A stretch of DNA of 42,997 nucleotides from Candidatus Dadabacteria bacterium (GCA_020849425.1 JADLGH010000070.1:1-42997); one strand, 5' to 3'. Shown: positions 7,598 through 16,427, numbered from the stretch's first letter. The notes: generated by a model not told the origin, from the sequence alone. Numbers and translations are program-made.

Positions 7598-7626
7598 TTT
7601 AAAAAGGGGAGCCCCGGATATATAAT
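7598..7626 (+). promoter_or_regulatory. Candidate promoter of the zinc-finger gene
   Basis: TTTAAA, 17-bp spacer, TATAAT at 7621-7626. The direct repeat CCCGGATA lies at the upstream edge of the -10 and again just downstream. Confidence 0.4.
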
Positions 7627-7717
7627 AAAATTCCCGGATATAAGGTTATCCGAGTCCCGGAGCCTTTTATTTCATCTAACTGTTACAGGCAGGCAGCTAG
7701 AGGAGATTGCTACAGAC

Positions 7718-7957
7718 ATGGTCATATGCAGGGATGTGGTAGAGAACATCATGGATTACATAGACAACGAGCTCGACCTGAAGACGCTCCGGGAGCTCGA
7801 AAAACACATGGGGGAGTGTCCGGAGTGTAAGACGTTCGTCGATACATACAGGCGCATGCTCGACCTTTCGGGGAAGATGAAGGAGCAGACATTCGTCACG
7901 CCCGAGGTGAGAGAGCGGCTGAAGAACCTTTTAAAGTCCAGAATGAAACCCTGCTGA
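7718..7957 (+). CDS. Small zf-HC2 anti-sigma-factor-like zinc-finger protein
   Basis: A 79-residue protein with C4, then H30, C34 and C37 in the order of the zf-HC2 / ZAS zinc finger (H-x3-C-x2-C in HMGECPEC) and the typical helix DYIDNELD between. Such domains bind and inhibit ECF sigma factors. There is no membrane segment, so if it is an anti-sigma factor it would be a soluble, possibly redox-responsive one. No ECF sigma gene is next to it in this window, so its partner is unknown. GAGGAGA lies about 11 nt upstream of the ATG. The next gene starts 132 bp downstream on the same strand. Confidence 0.8.
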   Translation: MVICRDVVENIMDYIDNELDLKTLRELEKHMGECPECKTFVDTYRRMLDLSGKMKEQTFVTPEVRERLKNLLKSRMKPC

Positions 7958-8028
7958 ACCCTCCGCGTATGCGCCGCGCAATCCGCACGCACCCCCGGTC
8001 GATGCGTACGTTTCTCCGTTTTTCCTCC

Positions 8029-8056
8029 TTTATTTCTTACCCGGATGTAATATAAT
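8029..8056 (+). promoter_or_regulatory. Possible promoter of the SH3-domain gene
   Basis: TATAAT at 8051-8056 lies 33 bp upstream of the ATG. The matching -35 (TTTATT, 16-bp spacer) is poor, so only the -10 is persuasive. Confidence 0.3.
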
Positions 8057-8089
8057 TGTTACGGGTCCTCCGGGCCTGGAGAAAGGGAT

Positions 8090-9442
8090 ATGGAAAACGA
8101 TACCGCTCAGGAGAGCGTCAGAAGGATTTCTGCGAACTTTGAGCTGGAGCTCCTCCGGCTTATTAAAACACTCAACCTCATTTCCCAGTCGAAAGAGCTT
8201 TTCCGCACACAGGCCGCGGGAATGGAAGCCTTCACCGCCGGGCACAGGATACGGCTTGGCGATCTCAAGGCGAAGCTGGCCCGGGACAGTGAAACGGGAG
8301 CCGCGCCGGGCGACCCGTTCACGGCCCCCGCCGAAAGGCCGCCCGTGCCCGATTACATTTCCGGCATAACGGAAGACATCGGAAACTATCTCGACGAGAT
8401 AGGCTCCGACCTCGAAAAGCTGAAAGCCGAGTATCTCGGAAAGCTCGATACGGTCTACTCGGTATATAATATCGAGCTCGGCGCATCGCAGACCGACCTC
8501 GACACGCGGCTGAGGGATCTCGAAAGGGAGCTCCTGGGCGTCCTGTCCGAAGCGCGGACCGCAAAAGCGCCCGAACCCGGGCCCGACGCCGGAGAAGCGT
8601 TCACACCCCCCCCCGCCCCCGAGGAGAAAGCCCCCGAGCCGGCGTTCGTGCCGAGGGTCGATTACATAGGCCCCGACCCTACTGTAGACAACATTACGAC
8701 CGTCATACCGGCCGAAAAGAAGCCCGAAGAGCCGGAAACGAAGGCCCCCGAAAAAAAAGAGGTGAAGGCGGCTAAGCCGTCGGGACATGCCGCACAGGCC
8801 GGGTTCAAGAGCCCCTACGTTATGAACGCGGTGCTTCTTTTCATGGGGCTTATACTGGGCGTCATCTTCTACGACGCCCTCATGAGAACGTGGGGCATAC
8901 AGGACTACACGAACGGGAAGAAGGCAGAGGCCCCTGCCGGAGCGCCCGTACAGGCGCCTGCGCCGGCCGAGCCTGCGGCCGAAGAGGGGAGGGCGGCCGT
9001 CACTGCAGGGCAGCCCAAAGCGCCGATGACCGCACCCGGGCCCGCCGCACCTGCCGCCGACGAGGAAACCCAAGCCGAGGCCGCGCCCGGGGTAAAGGCC
9101 CCGTCCTCACCCGCGCCGGAAAAAGCGCAGCCCGGGACGGCCGCCGAAGCGGGCGGCGCAGCGCAGCCCGCGGGGACCGCCACGGGAACCACGCCCGGGG
9201 AAACGCCTTCCGCCGCATCCGCCGCATCTGCTATCACGGGCGCGGCGGCCGTGTACACGGTGACAGGGCCCGGCGCCAACATCAGGAGCGGGCCGGGGAT
9301 GGGATACGACGTCGTGACCGAAGCCAGGGGAGGGGAGACCCTCGCCTCTACCGGCGAGGTACGGGGACGGTGGATAAAGGTCTCAGTGCCGGGCGGCGGC
9401 GAAGGATGGATATCCTCGAAGCTCCTCAGGGAAGCGCAGTAA
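8090..9442 (+). CDS. Bitopic membrane protein with C-terminal SH3b domain
   Basis: A 450-residue protein in four parts. The N-terminal half is charged and helical. One membrane helix lies at about 243-262 (AVLLFMGLILGVIFY). A long Ala/Pro/Glu-rich low-complexity stalk covers about 270-380. The C-terminus (about 388-450) is a bacterial SH3 domain with the typical ANIRSGPG and GWISSKLL ends. SH3b domains often bind peptidoglycan or cell-wall peptides. With the helical part inside, the stalk and SH3 domain would reach into the periplasm; this topology is inferred. GGAGAAAGG precedes the ATG. I do not recognise the full-length family, and the function is unknown. Confidence 0.8.
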   Translation: MENDTAQESVRRISANFELELLRLIKTLNLISQSKELFRTQAAGMEAFTAGHRIRLGDLKAKLARDSETGAAPGDPFTAPAERPPVPDYISGITEDIGNYLDEIGSDLEKLKAEYLGKLDTVYSVYNIELGASQTDLDTRLRDLERELLGVLSEARTAKAPEPGPDAGEAFTPPPAPEEKAPEPAFVPRVDYIGPDPTVDNITTVIPAEKKPEEPETKAPEKKEVKAAKPSGHAAQAGFKSPYVMNAVLLFMGLILGVIFYDALMRTWGIQDYTNGKKAEAPAGAPVQAPAPAEPAAEEGRAAVTAGQPKAPMTAPGPAAPAADEETQAEAAPGVKAPSSPAPEKAQPGTAAEAGGAAQPAGTATGTTPGETPSAASAASAITGAAAVYTVTGPGANIRSGPGMGYDVVTEARGGETLASTGEVRGRWIKVSVPGGGEGWISSKLLREAQ

Positions 9443-9448
9443 TCCCAG

Positions 9449-9466
9449 AGGGAGGGCCCTCTCCCT
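9449..9466. terminator. Possible bidirectional terminator between convergent genes
   Basis: Hairpin AGGGAG-GGCCCT-CTCCCT followed by TTCATTTC, in the 55-bp gap between the SH3 gene and the convergent TPR gene. The T-run is imperfect. Confidence 0.35.
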
Positions 9467-9497
9467 TCATTTCAGATATCGATAATACAGGAACGGG

Positions 9498-10169
9498 CTA
9501 TTCCGCGGGAGCGGGGTTCGTGCTCACGGCGGAGATACCGGGCTGGGGAATGAATCCCGTGCCGTAGAGGTTCCGGTAAATCTCCCCGGCTTTTTCATGC
9601 TGCCCCATTTCCTCGTAGGAGAGGGCGGTCTGGAGCCTCGATTGGGAACCGTACGGACTCGACGGGTCGTTGTTTATGATCTCGAAGTAGTCTATGGCCT
9701 CCTGCCATCTTCCCTGCCTGTAGCGGGCTATGCCTTTCTTTAAAACGGCGGCCTGGACCAGAAGACGCTCGGCGTTCCCGGAATTCGTGTACGTGTCCAG
9801 CATCGCGACGGCTTCGTCGTAATTCCCGCTCTCGTACTGTATCAGCCCGGAGTAATAGGCGGCGAGGGACGCAGCCGGGGTGTTCGGGTATTCGTCCCTT
9901 ATGGCGGCGAACTCCGAAAGGGCTTCTTCGCTCGCCCCGGAGTTGTACTGCGCGACGGCTGCGGAGAACCTCTCACCGGCTATGTCGCCCTTCTTGCCCG
10001 ACATCCCGGCGGCTATGTATCCGATGACGATCAGGGCGATGATAATAACGACCCCGATCACTATTTTTTTCGAATGGTCGGCGAAATATTCGAAGCCCGA
10101 AACGACCGTTGAAACGAACTTGTCGGGCCCTTTAAGCTCTTTTTCAGTGTACTTGATACGTTTTGCCAT
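9498..10169 (-). CDS. Membrane-anchored TPR protein (YfgM/TPR-like)
   Basis: A 223-residue protein. The cytosolic N-terminus starts MAKRIKYTEKELKGPDKF, a single membrane helix covers about 36-55, and a periplasmic region of TPR-like repeats follows (for example GNYDEAVAMLDTY, GRWQEAIDYFEII, GQHEKAGEIYRNL). The architecture matches YfgM-like ancillary proteins and other anchored TPR scaffolds; a role near the translocon or in envelope assembly is inferred only from that resemblance. No Shine-Dalgarno is visible before the ATG. Instead TATAAT ends seven bases upstream, so the transcript may be leaderless. Its tail converges with the SH3 gene. Confidence 0.8.
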   Translation of the reverse strand: MAKRIKYTEKELKGPDKFVSTVVSGFEYFADHSKKIVIGVVIIIALIVIGYIAAGMSGKKGDIAGERFSAAVAQYNSGASEEALSEFAAIRDEYPNTPAASLAAYYSGLIQYESGNYDEAVAMLDTYTNSGNAERLLVQAAVLKKGIARYRQGRWQEAIDYFEIINNDPSSPYGSQSRLQTALSYEEMGQHEKAGEIYRNLYGTGFIPQPGISAVSTNPAPAE

Positions 10170-10176
10170 GCGGGAA

Positions 10177-10204
10177 ATTATAATCGGGGGCCCGGGAAAT
10201 TCAA
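10177..10204 (-). promoter_or_regulatory. Promoter of the TPR gene, likely leaderless
   Basis: Minus strand: TTGAAT, 16-bp spacer, perfect TATAAT (10182-10177), then seven bases to the ATG at 10169. Transcription would start at or beside the start codon. Confidence 0.5.
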
Positions 10205-10249
10205 GCGGAGGAAACGCGCCTGCGGGCGCATTCGGGAAAGAGGCTTTCC

Positions 10250-10278
10250 TTGCGATTGACGGGTACTGTGGCTAAACT
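10250..10278 (+). promoter_or_regulatory. Weak candidate promoter of the NfeD operon
   Basis: TTGCGA, 17-bp spacer, TAAACT at 10273-10278, followed 18 bp later by the NfeD ATG. Each hexamer matches consensus at four of six positions. Confidence 0.3.
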
Positions 10279-10296
10279 TGTCTCTACTCCTTTACC

Positions 10297-11727
10297 ATGA
10301 CGAGAACAGTATCGCTGTCGCTTATAATCCTTTCTTTTTTCGTTTTTTTCGCCGGGAGGGCGCTCACCCAGGGTCCGCCTCCGGAGAGGGACGAATACAC
10401 ACCCGCCGAAAGCCGTACGCCCGGAGAGGTGATAGTCCTCGAGATAAACGGGACGATAAACCCGGCCACGCTCGATTACATAAGGACGGGACTGGATACG
10501 GCCGAGGCGAGCTCGGCGGAGGCCCTCGTCATACTCCTCGATACGCCGGGCGGCCTTCTGACATCAACTAAAGAAATCGTAAAGCTGATATTGAACTCCC
10601 CCGTGCCGGTAGTCGTGTACGTTTCGCCCAGGGGCGCGTCGGCGACGTCGGCAGGGGTCTTCATAACCCTTTCGGCGAACATAGCCGCCATGGCCCCCGG
10701 AACCAGCATAGGCGCGGCGCACCCCGTATCCCTCGGGCCCGGAGGGGGCGAGGAAAAGAAGGAAAGCCCCGGGGAGAAGCCGGCGGAGGACGACAAGAAG
10801 CCCGGCGGCGAAAAGGAGCCTTCTTCCGGAGATAAATCGAACGACGGCATAATGGGAGAGAAGCTCGAGAATTACGCCTCGTCTTTCATAGAGAGCATAG
10901 CCGAGGAAAGGGGGCGGAACGTCGAGTGGGCCGAGGAGGCCGTAAGGAAGAGCGACTCCATAACGTCGAGCGAGGCCCTCGAGCTGAACGTCATAGACAT
11001 CATCGAGCCCGACCTGCCGGCGCTGCTCGCGTCGATAAACGGATGGAAGGTCAGGGTTTCGGACGGCGAGAGGACGCTCCTTACGAAGGACGCCCCCGTA
11101 AGGAACGTGGGCATGACGGCCAAGCAGAAATTCATAGACATCATCAGCACGCCCGATATAGCGTTCCTTCTGCTATCCCTGGGCTCGCTCGGGCTGCTGC
11201 TCGAATTCTATAACCCGGGGCTTATATTCCCGGGCGTGGCCGGCGTGGTGTGCCTGCTGATGGGGTTCGTATCGTTCCAGGTGCTGCCGTTCAATTACGC
11301 CGGCATAGCGCTCCTCGCCGTGGGTATAGCGCTCTTCATCGCCGAGGTGTACGTCACGGGATACGGGCTCCTCGCCGTGGGTGGGCTCGTCAGCTTCGCG
11401 CTCGGAGCGCTCCTTCTTTTCGACACTCCGGAGTCCGACGTCCGCGTGGGATTCGACGTCGTCATAGCATCGACGCTCGCATTCGGCGCATTCTTCGCAT
11501 ACGTTATATTTTATTTGATAAAGGCGCAAAGGCTCGCGCCGCGCCTGGGGATGGAAGGCCTCACGGGCGAGGCGGGCGACGCCGTATCCGACATACACGC
11601 ATCGGGTAAGGTGTATATAAACGGAGAGTACTGGGACGCCGTCAGCGACGAGCCCATAGGGAAGGGCGAGAGGGTAAGGGTCGAGGAAGCCCTCGAAGGC
11701 TTTAGGCTCAAGGTCAGAAAGGCTTGA
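10297..11727 (+). CDS. nfeD: NfeD-family membrane-bound serine protease
   Basis: Long-form NfeD of 476 residues. A signal sequence (1-24) is followed by a ClpP-like protease domain with LDTPGG at 82-86 and the Ser motif GASATSAG at 113-120 (Ser118 the likely nucleophile). Several membrane helices span about 286-408, and a C-terminal OB-fold NfeD domain ends the protein. In archaeal homologues a Ser-Lys dyad cuts the C-terminus of the partner stomatin; Lys189 is a candidate dyad lysine here (inference). A Gly/Glu/Lys-rich insert at about 148-185 separates the two. The slipin gene follows after 25 bp, the classic NfeD-stomatin operon. No Shine-Dalgarno is obvious. Confidence 0.9.
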   Translation: MTRTVSLSLIILSFFVFFAGRALTQGPPPERDEYTPAESRTPGEVIVLEINGTINPATLDYIRTGLDTAEASSAEALVILLDTPGGLLTSTKEIVKLILNSPVPVVVYVSPRGASATSAGVFITLSANIAAMAPGTSIGAAHPVSLGPGGGEEKKESPGEKPAEDDKKPGGEKEPSSGDKSNDGIMGEKLENYASSFIESIAEERGRNVEWAEEAVRKSDSITSSEALELNVIDIIEPDLPALLASINGWKVRVSDGERTLLTKDAPVRNVGMTAKQKFIDIISTPDIAFLLLSLGSLGLLLEFYNPGLIFPGVAGVVCLLMGFVSFQVLPFNYAGIALLAVGIALFIAEVYVTGYGLLAVGGLVSFALGALLLFDTPESDVRVGFDVVIASTLAFGAFFAYVIFYLIKAQRLAPRLGMEGLTGEAGDAVSDIHASGKVYINGEYWDAVSDEPIGKGERVRVEEALEGFRLKVRKA

Positions 11728-11752
11728 TCAAATTTTCACAGGAGGCCCGCAC

Positions 11753-12502
11753 ATGTTTTCACCGGTCGTAATATTCGTAGTGATAATCGCGATACTCATT
11801 CTATCCGGCGTCAGGATCCTCAACGAGTACGAAAGGGGGGTCGTGTTCAGGCTCGGGAGGATCGTCGCCCCGAAAGGCCCCGGCTTTAAGTGGATAATCC
11901 CGATGGTGGACAAGATGATAAAGATAAGCCTCAGGATTATCACCATGGACGTCCCGCCGCAGGACATCATCACGAAGGACAACGTTTCGGTTAAGGTGAA
12001 CGCCGTCGTTTATTTCCGCGTCGTCGATCCGGTAAAGGCCGTCATACAGGTCGAGAATTATCTCTACGCGACGTCGCAGCTCGCGCAGACTACGCTCCGT
12101 AGCATACTCGGTCAGGTGGAGCTCGACCAGCTCCTTGCCGAAAGGGAGACGCTCAACATAAAGCTCCAGGAGGTCCTCGACAAGCAGACCGACCCCTGGG
12201 GGATAAAGGTTACGCTCGTGGAGGTGAAGTACGTGGACCTCCCGCAGGAGATGCAGCGCGCCATGGCGAGGCAGGCCGAGGCCGAGAGGGAAAGGCGGGC
12301 GAAGGTCATCGCGGCCGAGGGCGAATACCAGGCGGCGGCGAAGCTGTCGGAGGCGTCCGACATACTGTCGAAGAACCCGATGGCTCTTCAATTGAGGTAC
12401 CTCCAGACGATGTCCGAGATGGCGTCCGAGAAGAGCTCGACGATAGTGTTCCCGCTCCCGCTCGACCTGATTACGCCGCTCTTGAAGAAGCTGTCCGACT
12501 AA
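11753..12502 (+). CDS. Slipin / stomatin-like SPFH-domain protein
   Basis: A 249-residue SPFH protein. An N-terminal hydrophobic anchor (about 3-19) is followed by the stomatin signature [13 protein letters not shown] and the SPFH domain to about residue 190. A charged helical segment ([23 protein letters not shown]) and a hydrophobic tail near [13 protein letters not shown] follow. Slipins oligomerise in the membrane and organise microdomains; the hydrophobic tail is the region cut by NfeD proteases in the archaeal system. AGGAGG lies just upstream of the ATG. It is in an operon with nfeD and is followed after 33 bp by the peptide-binding protein gene. Confidence 0.93.
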   Translation: MFSPVVIFVVIIAILILSGVRILNEYERGVVFRLGRIVAPKGPGFKWIIPMVDKMIKISLRIITMDVPPQDIITKDNVSVKVNAVVYFRVVDPVKAVIQVENYLYATSQLAQTTLRSILGQVELDQLLAERETLNIKLQEVLDKQTDPWGIKVTLVEVKYVDLPQEMQRAMARQAEAERERRAKVIAAEGEYQAAAKLSEASDILSKNPMALQLRYLQTMSEMASEKSSTIVFPLPLDLITPLLKKLSD

Positions 12503-12535
12503 GCGCATAAGAGAAACCGGACAAGGAGAACAGCC

Positions 12536-14194
12536 TTGAGAACAGCACCCCTTTACGCAGCCCTTATTTCGATACTCCTGCTCGCGGCCGTTTCGTGCAA
12601 GTCGGGCGGCGAAGAGAACGAGACCGCAACGAACGAAGACGCCGCCACCCGGGAGAGCCCCGGTGCGGGCGAGCCCGTGGATGGGGACTGGCTCATTTAT
12701 CACCTCGGCGCCGAGCCCGGGACGCTGAACCCGATCGTCGCGACGGACGCTTACGAAGGGGTTATCAACGGCGGCAACGTATACGAAACCCTCATCGAGC
12801 GCGACAACGAGACGCTCGAGTTAAAGCCCCTCCTTGCGGAGTCGTGGGAGATATCCGAGGACAAGCTCACGTATACGTTCAAGATAAGGGAAGGCATAAA
12901 GTGGCACGACGGGACTCCTTTCACGTCGGCGGACGTGGTGTTCTCGTACAAGACAATAATGAACCCCAAGGTGGACGCGCCGCAGTTAAGGAGCTACTAC
13001 CAGGAGATAAGGGACGTCGAGGCGATAGACGACTACACGGTGAAGTTCACGTACGCGAGGCCCTATTTCCTCGCGCTCGAATTCTGCGGGGGGATGCCGA
13101 TAGTCCCGAAGCACATATTCGAGAAAGGGGACTTCAACACCAACCCCGCCGGCAGGAGCCCCGTCGGAACGGGCCCGTTCAAGTTCGTGAAGTGGACGAC
13201 CGGGAGGGAAGTCGTCCTCGAAAAGAACCCCGATTACTGGGGCGAGAAGCCCCACATCAACAGGATAGTCTTCAGGATCATCACCGACTCTTCCGTGGCG
13301 CTCCAGGTGCTTAAGCGCCAGGAGCTCGACGTCGCGAGCCTGTCCCCCATCCAGTGGGAGAAGCAGACCGGCTCGCCCGACTTCGAAAAGCACTTCGACA
13401 AGTTCAGCTACTTCACGCCCAACTACAGCTATATAGGATGGAACTCGAGAAGGCCCTATTTCGCCGACAAGCGCGTGAGAACGGCGCTGGCCCATCTCGT
13501 TAACAGGGAGCTCATACTGGACAAGGTCATGTACGGCCTCGGGGCCATCGTGACGAACCCCTTCTACATAAACAGCCCCGAGTACGATAAATCCATCGAG
13601 CCCATACCCTACGACCCGGCGGCGGCGAGGAAGCTCCTCGAAGAGGCCGGGTGGCTGGACCACGACGGCGACGGCATAAGGGACAAGGACGGCGTTAAGT
13701 TCTCGTTCGAGTTCCTGATACCGGGAGGCTCGGAGACGGGCGAGAAGATAGCGACGATCCTCAAGGAAGAGCTCGACGGGATGGGTATCGACATGACCAT
13801 CAGGAAGACGGAATGGGCTGTCTTCACGACGAGGCTCAACGAGAGGAACTTCGACGCCGTGACGCTCGCGTGGTCGATGGGCATCGAATCCGACCCCTAC
13901 CAGATATGGAGCTCGACGCAGGCCGAATCGGGCTCGAACTTCATAGGGTTCAAGAACGCCGAAGCGGACAGGCTGATCGAAACGGCCCGTAAGGAATTCG
14001 ACAGGGACAAGCGCATCAAGCTCTACAGGCGGTTCTCGGAGATCATACACGAGGAGCAGCCCTACACGTTTCTCTTCTGCCGGAAGGCCACAGTGGCCGT
14101 GAACAAGCGGTTTGAGAACGTAACGGTCTACCCCCTCGGCATAGAGCCCACCGAATGGTACGTGCCGCTCCCGCTCCAGAGATACAAGGAATAG
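12536..14194 (+). CDS. Peptide ABC transporter substrate-binding lipoprotein (family 5)
   Basis: A 552-residue solute-binding protein of the OppA/DppA class (SBP_bac_5). The N-terminus has a hydrophobic leader ending AAVSC, a plausible lipobox, then an Asn/Glu/Ala-rich linker. The body carries the family landmarks EPGTLNPIV, KWHDGTPFTSADVVFS and PVGTGPFKF. It should bind oligopeptides or related ligands in the periplasm and hand them to the permeases downstream. The TTG start is supported by AAGGAG eight bases upstream and by the leader it generates. A 230-bp gap with its own -10 separates it from the permease genes, which would allow the binding protein to be made in excess. Confidence 0.9.
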   Translation: MRTAPLYAALISILLLAAVSCKSGGEENETATNEDAATRESPGAGEPVDGDWLIYHLGAEPGTLNPIVATDAYEGVINGGNVYETLIERDNETLELKPLLAESWEISEDKLTYTFKIREGIKWHDGTPFTSADVVFSYKTIMNPKVDAPQLRSYYQEIRDVEAIDDYTVKFTYARPYFLALEFCGGMPIVPKHIFEKGDFNTNPAGRSPVGTGPFKFVKWTTGREVVLEKNPDYWGEKPHINRIVFRIITDSSVALQVLKRQELDVASLSPIQWEKQTGSPDFEKHFDKFSYFTPNYSYIGWNSRRPYFADKRVRTALAHLVNRELILDKVMYGLGAIVTNPFYINSPEYDKSIEPIPYDPAAARKLLEEAGWLDHDGDGIRDKDGVKFSFEFLIPGGSETGEKIATILKEELDGMGIDMTIRKTEWAVFTTRLNERNFDAVTLAWSMGIESDPYQIWSSTQAESGSNFIGFKNAEADRLIETARKEFDRDKRIKLYRRFSEIIHEEQPYTFLFCRKATVAVNKRFENVTVYPLGIEPTEWYVPLPLQRYKE

Positions 14195-14238
14195 CCGCCG
14201 AGCCTCAGTCCCGCGCGGTTTGCGGCGGGGGGATGAGG

Positions 14239-14278
14239 CGGACTATAGAGTTGTGCGGGCGGACTGTAGAGGTGCGGG
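14239..14278. repeat. Imperfect tandem repeat in the transporter spacer
   Basis: CGGACTATAGAGTTGTGCGGG (21 nt) is followed directly by CGGACTGTAGAGGTGCGGG (19 nt). It lies between the binding-protein gene and the permease gene, in a very GC-rich stretch rich in short inverted repeats, and may be part of an mRNA-stabilising or regulatory region. Confidence 0.5.
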
Positions 14279-14359
14279 CGGGTTACAGGCGCGCGCGCCG
14301 CGAGCCCGCAGCACGGGGCGGAATCTCGAAAACCCTATATCCGCCGGGCCGGGAATAAG

Positions 14360-14365
14360 TATAAT
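14360..14365 (+). promoter_or_regulatory. Candidate -10 of the permease-ATPase genes
   Basis: TATAAT in AAGTATAATTG, 59 bp upstream of the first permease ATG. No good -35 is visible at the right distance. Confidence 0.3.
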
Positions 14366-14424
14366 TGTATTCTGTATGTCGAAGCAGTACGGTTTAAACG
14401 CATACAATTCCCTTTGACCCGGAC

Positions 14425-15426
14425 ATGAGAGATTATTTAATAAAGCGGCTCTTCCTTCTTATACCCACTATGCTGGGTATCACCATCATTACGTTCTTTA
14501 TAATCCAGCTCGCGCCCGGAAACCCCGTCGAAAGGAAGCTCCAGCTCGACGAGGGGATAAAATCGGAAGCGATAACGCAGCAGATAGTCGAGGAAACGAA
14601 GAAGCTCTACGGGCTCGACAAGCCCATATACGAGCGGTACGGGATATGGCTCAAGCAGATAGTGACGCTCGACTTCGGGAGGTCCTACAAGGACCACAGG
14701 CCCGTCATCGACAAGATAGCCGAGCGCCTGCCCATTACAATAACCCTCAATATATTATCCATATTTATTATATACCTTATAGCCATTCCCCTGGGGGTGT
14801 ATTCCGCCGTCAGGACGGGATCGTTCATGGAGAGGTCGAGCACGTTCTTCCTCTTCATATTGTATTCGATACCGAGCTTCTGGATGGCCATGATACTGAT
14901 ATTCTTTCTCGGGGGAGGGGAATACTGGAACGTCTTCCCCGTTTACGGGATACTGTCGCCGGGGGCCGAGACCTACCCGTTTTATAAAAAGGCCCTCGAC
15001 TTCCTCTGGCACATCGTTCTCCCCGTGTTCTGTCTCACGTACGGGAGCTTCGCCTATCTTTCGAGGTTCCAGAAGGGGAGCCTCCTCGAAGTGCTGAGGG
15101 AGGATTTCGTGAGGACCGCGACGGCGAAGGGCCTTCCCCCGTCGAAGGTGATTCTCCGGCACGCCCTCCGTAACGCCCTCATCCCCATAATCACGATACT
15201 CGCCGGGATACTGCCCGCGATGATAGGAGGGAGCGTCATAATCGAGACGATATTCTCCATACCCGGCATAGGTCAGCTCGGGTTCGAGTCCGTCCTCGCG
15301 AGGGACTACCCAATGATAATGGCCATCGCCACGATATCTGCCTTCCTCACCCTTCTCGGGATACTGTTTTCCGACATCGTCTACGTCCTCATCGACCCGA
15401 GGATAAGCTTCGGAGGCAGGCGTTGA
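14425..15426 (+). CDS. Peptide ABC transporter permease (OppB/YejB-like)
   Basis: A 333-residue inner-membrane permease that begins YLIKRLFLLIPTMLGITIITF, the standard first helix of OppB/DppB proteins. The cytoplasmic EAA-type loop is LREDFVRTATAKGL, and about six helices are predicted. The segment FLGGGEYWNVFPVYG resembles the corresponding part of YejB as I recall it. It forms a heterodimeric channel with the next gene product. Its TGA stop overlaps the TTG start of that gene (TTGA), indicating coupled translation. No strong Shine-Dalgarno is visible before the ATG. Confidence 0.92.
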   Translation: MRDYLIKRLFLLIPTMLGITIITFFIIQLAPGNPVERKLQLDEGIKSEAITQQIVEETKKLYGLDKPIYERYGIWLKQIVTLDFGRSYKDHRPVIDKIAERLPITITLNILSIFIIYLIAIPLGVYSAVRTGSFMERSSTFFLFILYSIPSFWMAMILIFFLGGGEYWNVFPVYGILSPGAETYPFYKKALDFLWHIVLPVFCLTYGSFAYLSRFQKGSLLEVLREDFVRTATAKGLPPSKVILRHALRNALIPIITILAGILPAMIGGSVIIETIFSIPGIGQLGFESVLARDYPMIMAIATISAFLTLLGILFSDIVYVLIDPRISFGGRR

Positions 15427-16427
15427 GCGAGCCGAAGAGCCCCGGATTCTGGGGGAGCGTCTGGGAGAAGTTCAAGCGCGACAGGTTCGCGCTGGGCGCT
15501 CTCGTCGTCATCGTCGTTCTCTTCGGCATCGCGGTCTTCCAGGACTTCCTGGCAGGCAGCAGGCCGATAGTTCTCAAATACGAGGGTGAATATTACTTCC
15601 CGGTCCTCTTCCAGTACCCCGAATTTTTCCAGACGGATTTCAAGGACCTCGTGAAGGAGCTCCCCGGGGGGGACTTCGCAGTGTTCCCGCCCGTCAGGTA
15701 CAGCCCGACGGAGAACGACCTCCTGTCGATCCTGGTCCCGCCGTCGTCCGAGCACTATTTCGGCACGGACGACCGCGGCAGGGACGTTCTCTCGCGACTG
15801 ATACACGGGGCCCGCATATCGCTCTCCATCGGATTCATAGCCGTCGGCATATCGGCGATCATCGGAATCATACTGGGCGGCATAGCGGGGTATTACGGCG
15901 GGAAGACGGACTTCATCGTCTCGCGGCTTTTCGAGGTGATGATGACGTTCCCGGTTTTCTTCCTGATACTGACGATCCTCGCCTTCAGGGACCCGAGCAT
16001 ATACAACATCATGATAGTGATAGGCGTCACGAGCTGGACGGGCGTAGCGAGGCTGATAAGGGGCGAGTTCCTCCGGCTCCGGAAGTACGGGTACGTGGAC
16101 GCCGCCATAGCCCTCGGCGGGAACGACGCCCGTGTGATGACGAAGCACATGCTCCCGAACGCGCTCGCCCCCGTGCTGGTCGACTGCACGTTCGGAATCG
16201 CGGGCGCGATACTGGTCGAATCGGCGCTCAGCTTTTTAGGGTTCGGCGTGCCGCCCCCCGACCCTAGCTGGGGCGACATACTCTCGCAGTCCCAGAGGTA
16301 CGTGGATTTCGCATGGTGGCTTGTCCTATTCCCCGGCGCGGCTATATTTTTAACTGTGACGGCTTTTAACCTCGTGGGCGAAGGATTCCGTAACGCGGTC
16401 GATCCGAAATTCACCGGAGACGGCTGA
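15423..16427 (+). CDS. Peptide ABC transporter permease (OppC/YejE-like)
   Basis: A 334-residue permease. After the first helix (about 25-42) comes a long extracytoplasmic segment of roughly 75 residues, including LKYEGEYYFPVLFQYPEFF and FAVFPPVRYSP. The usual FGTDDRGRDVLSRLIHGARIS block follows, and the EAA-like loop is FLRLRKYGYVDAAIALGG. That insert is characteristic of YejE of the Yej (microcin C/peptide) transporter, from memory, rather than DppC. The TTG start overlaps the upstream stop codon. The assignment to binding-protein-dependent permeases is secure; YejE affinity is an inference. Confidence 0.9.
   Translation: MSEPKSPGFWGSVWEKFKRDRFALGALVVIVVLFGIAVFQDFLAGSRPIVLKYEGEYYFPVLFQYPEFFQTDFKDLVKELPGGDFAVFPPVRYSPTENDLLSILVPPSSEHYFGTDDRGRDVLSRLIHGARISLSIGFIAVGISAIIGIILGGIAGYYGGKTDFIVSRLFEVMMTFPVFFLILTILAFRDPSIYNIMIVIGVTSWTGVARLIRGEFLRLRKYGYVDAAIALGGNDARVMTKHMLPNALAPVLVDCTFGIAGAILVESALSFLGFGVPPPDPSWGDILSQSQRYVDFAWWLVLFPGAAIFLTVTAFNLVGEGFRNAVDPKFTGDG

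Larger units (their letters stand above)
7395..7717. other. Divergent spacer between AAA operon and zinc-finger gene
   Basis: A 323-bp spacer with candidate promoters for both directions. It also holds the direct repeat CCCGGATA at 7613-7620 and 7633-7640 (20-bp period) and the small inverted repeat CGGATA-TAAGGT-TATCCG (7635-7652). The repeats overlap or follow the plus-strand -10, so a regulator could bind there. I see no gene in it. Confidence 0.5.
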
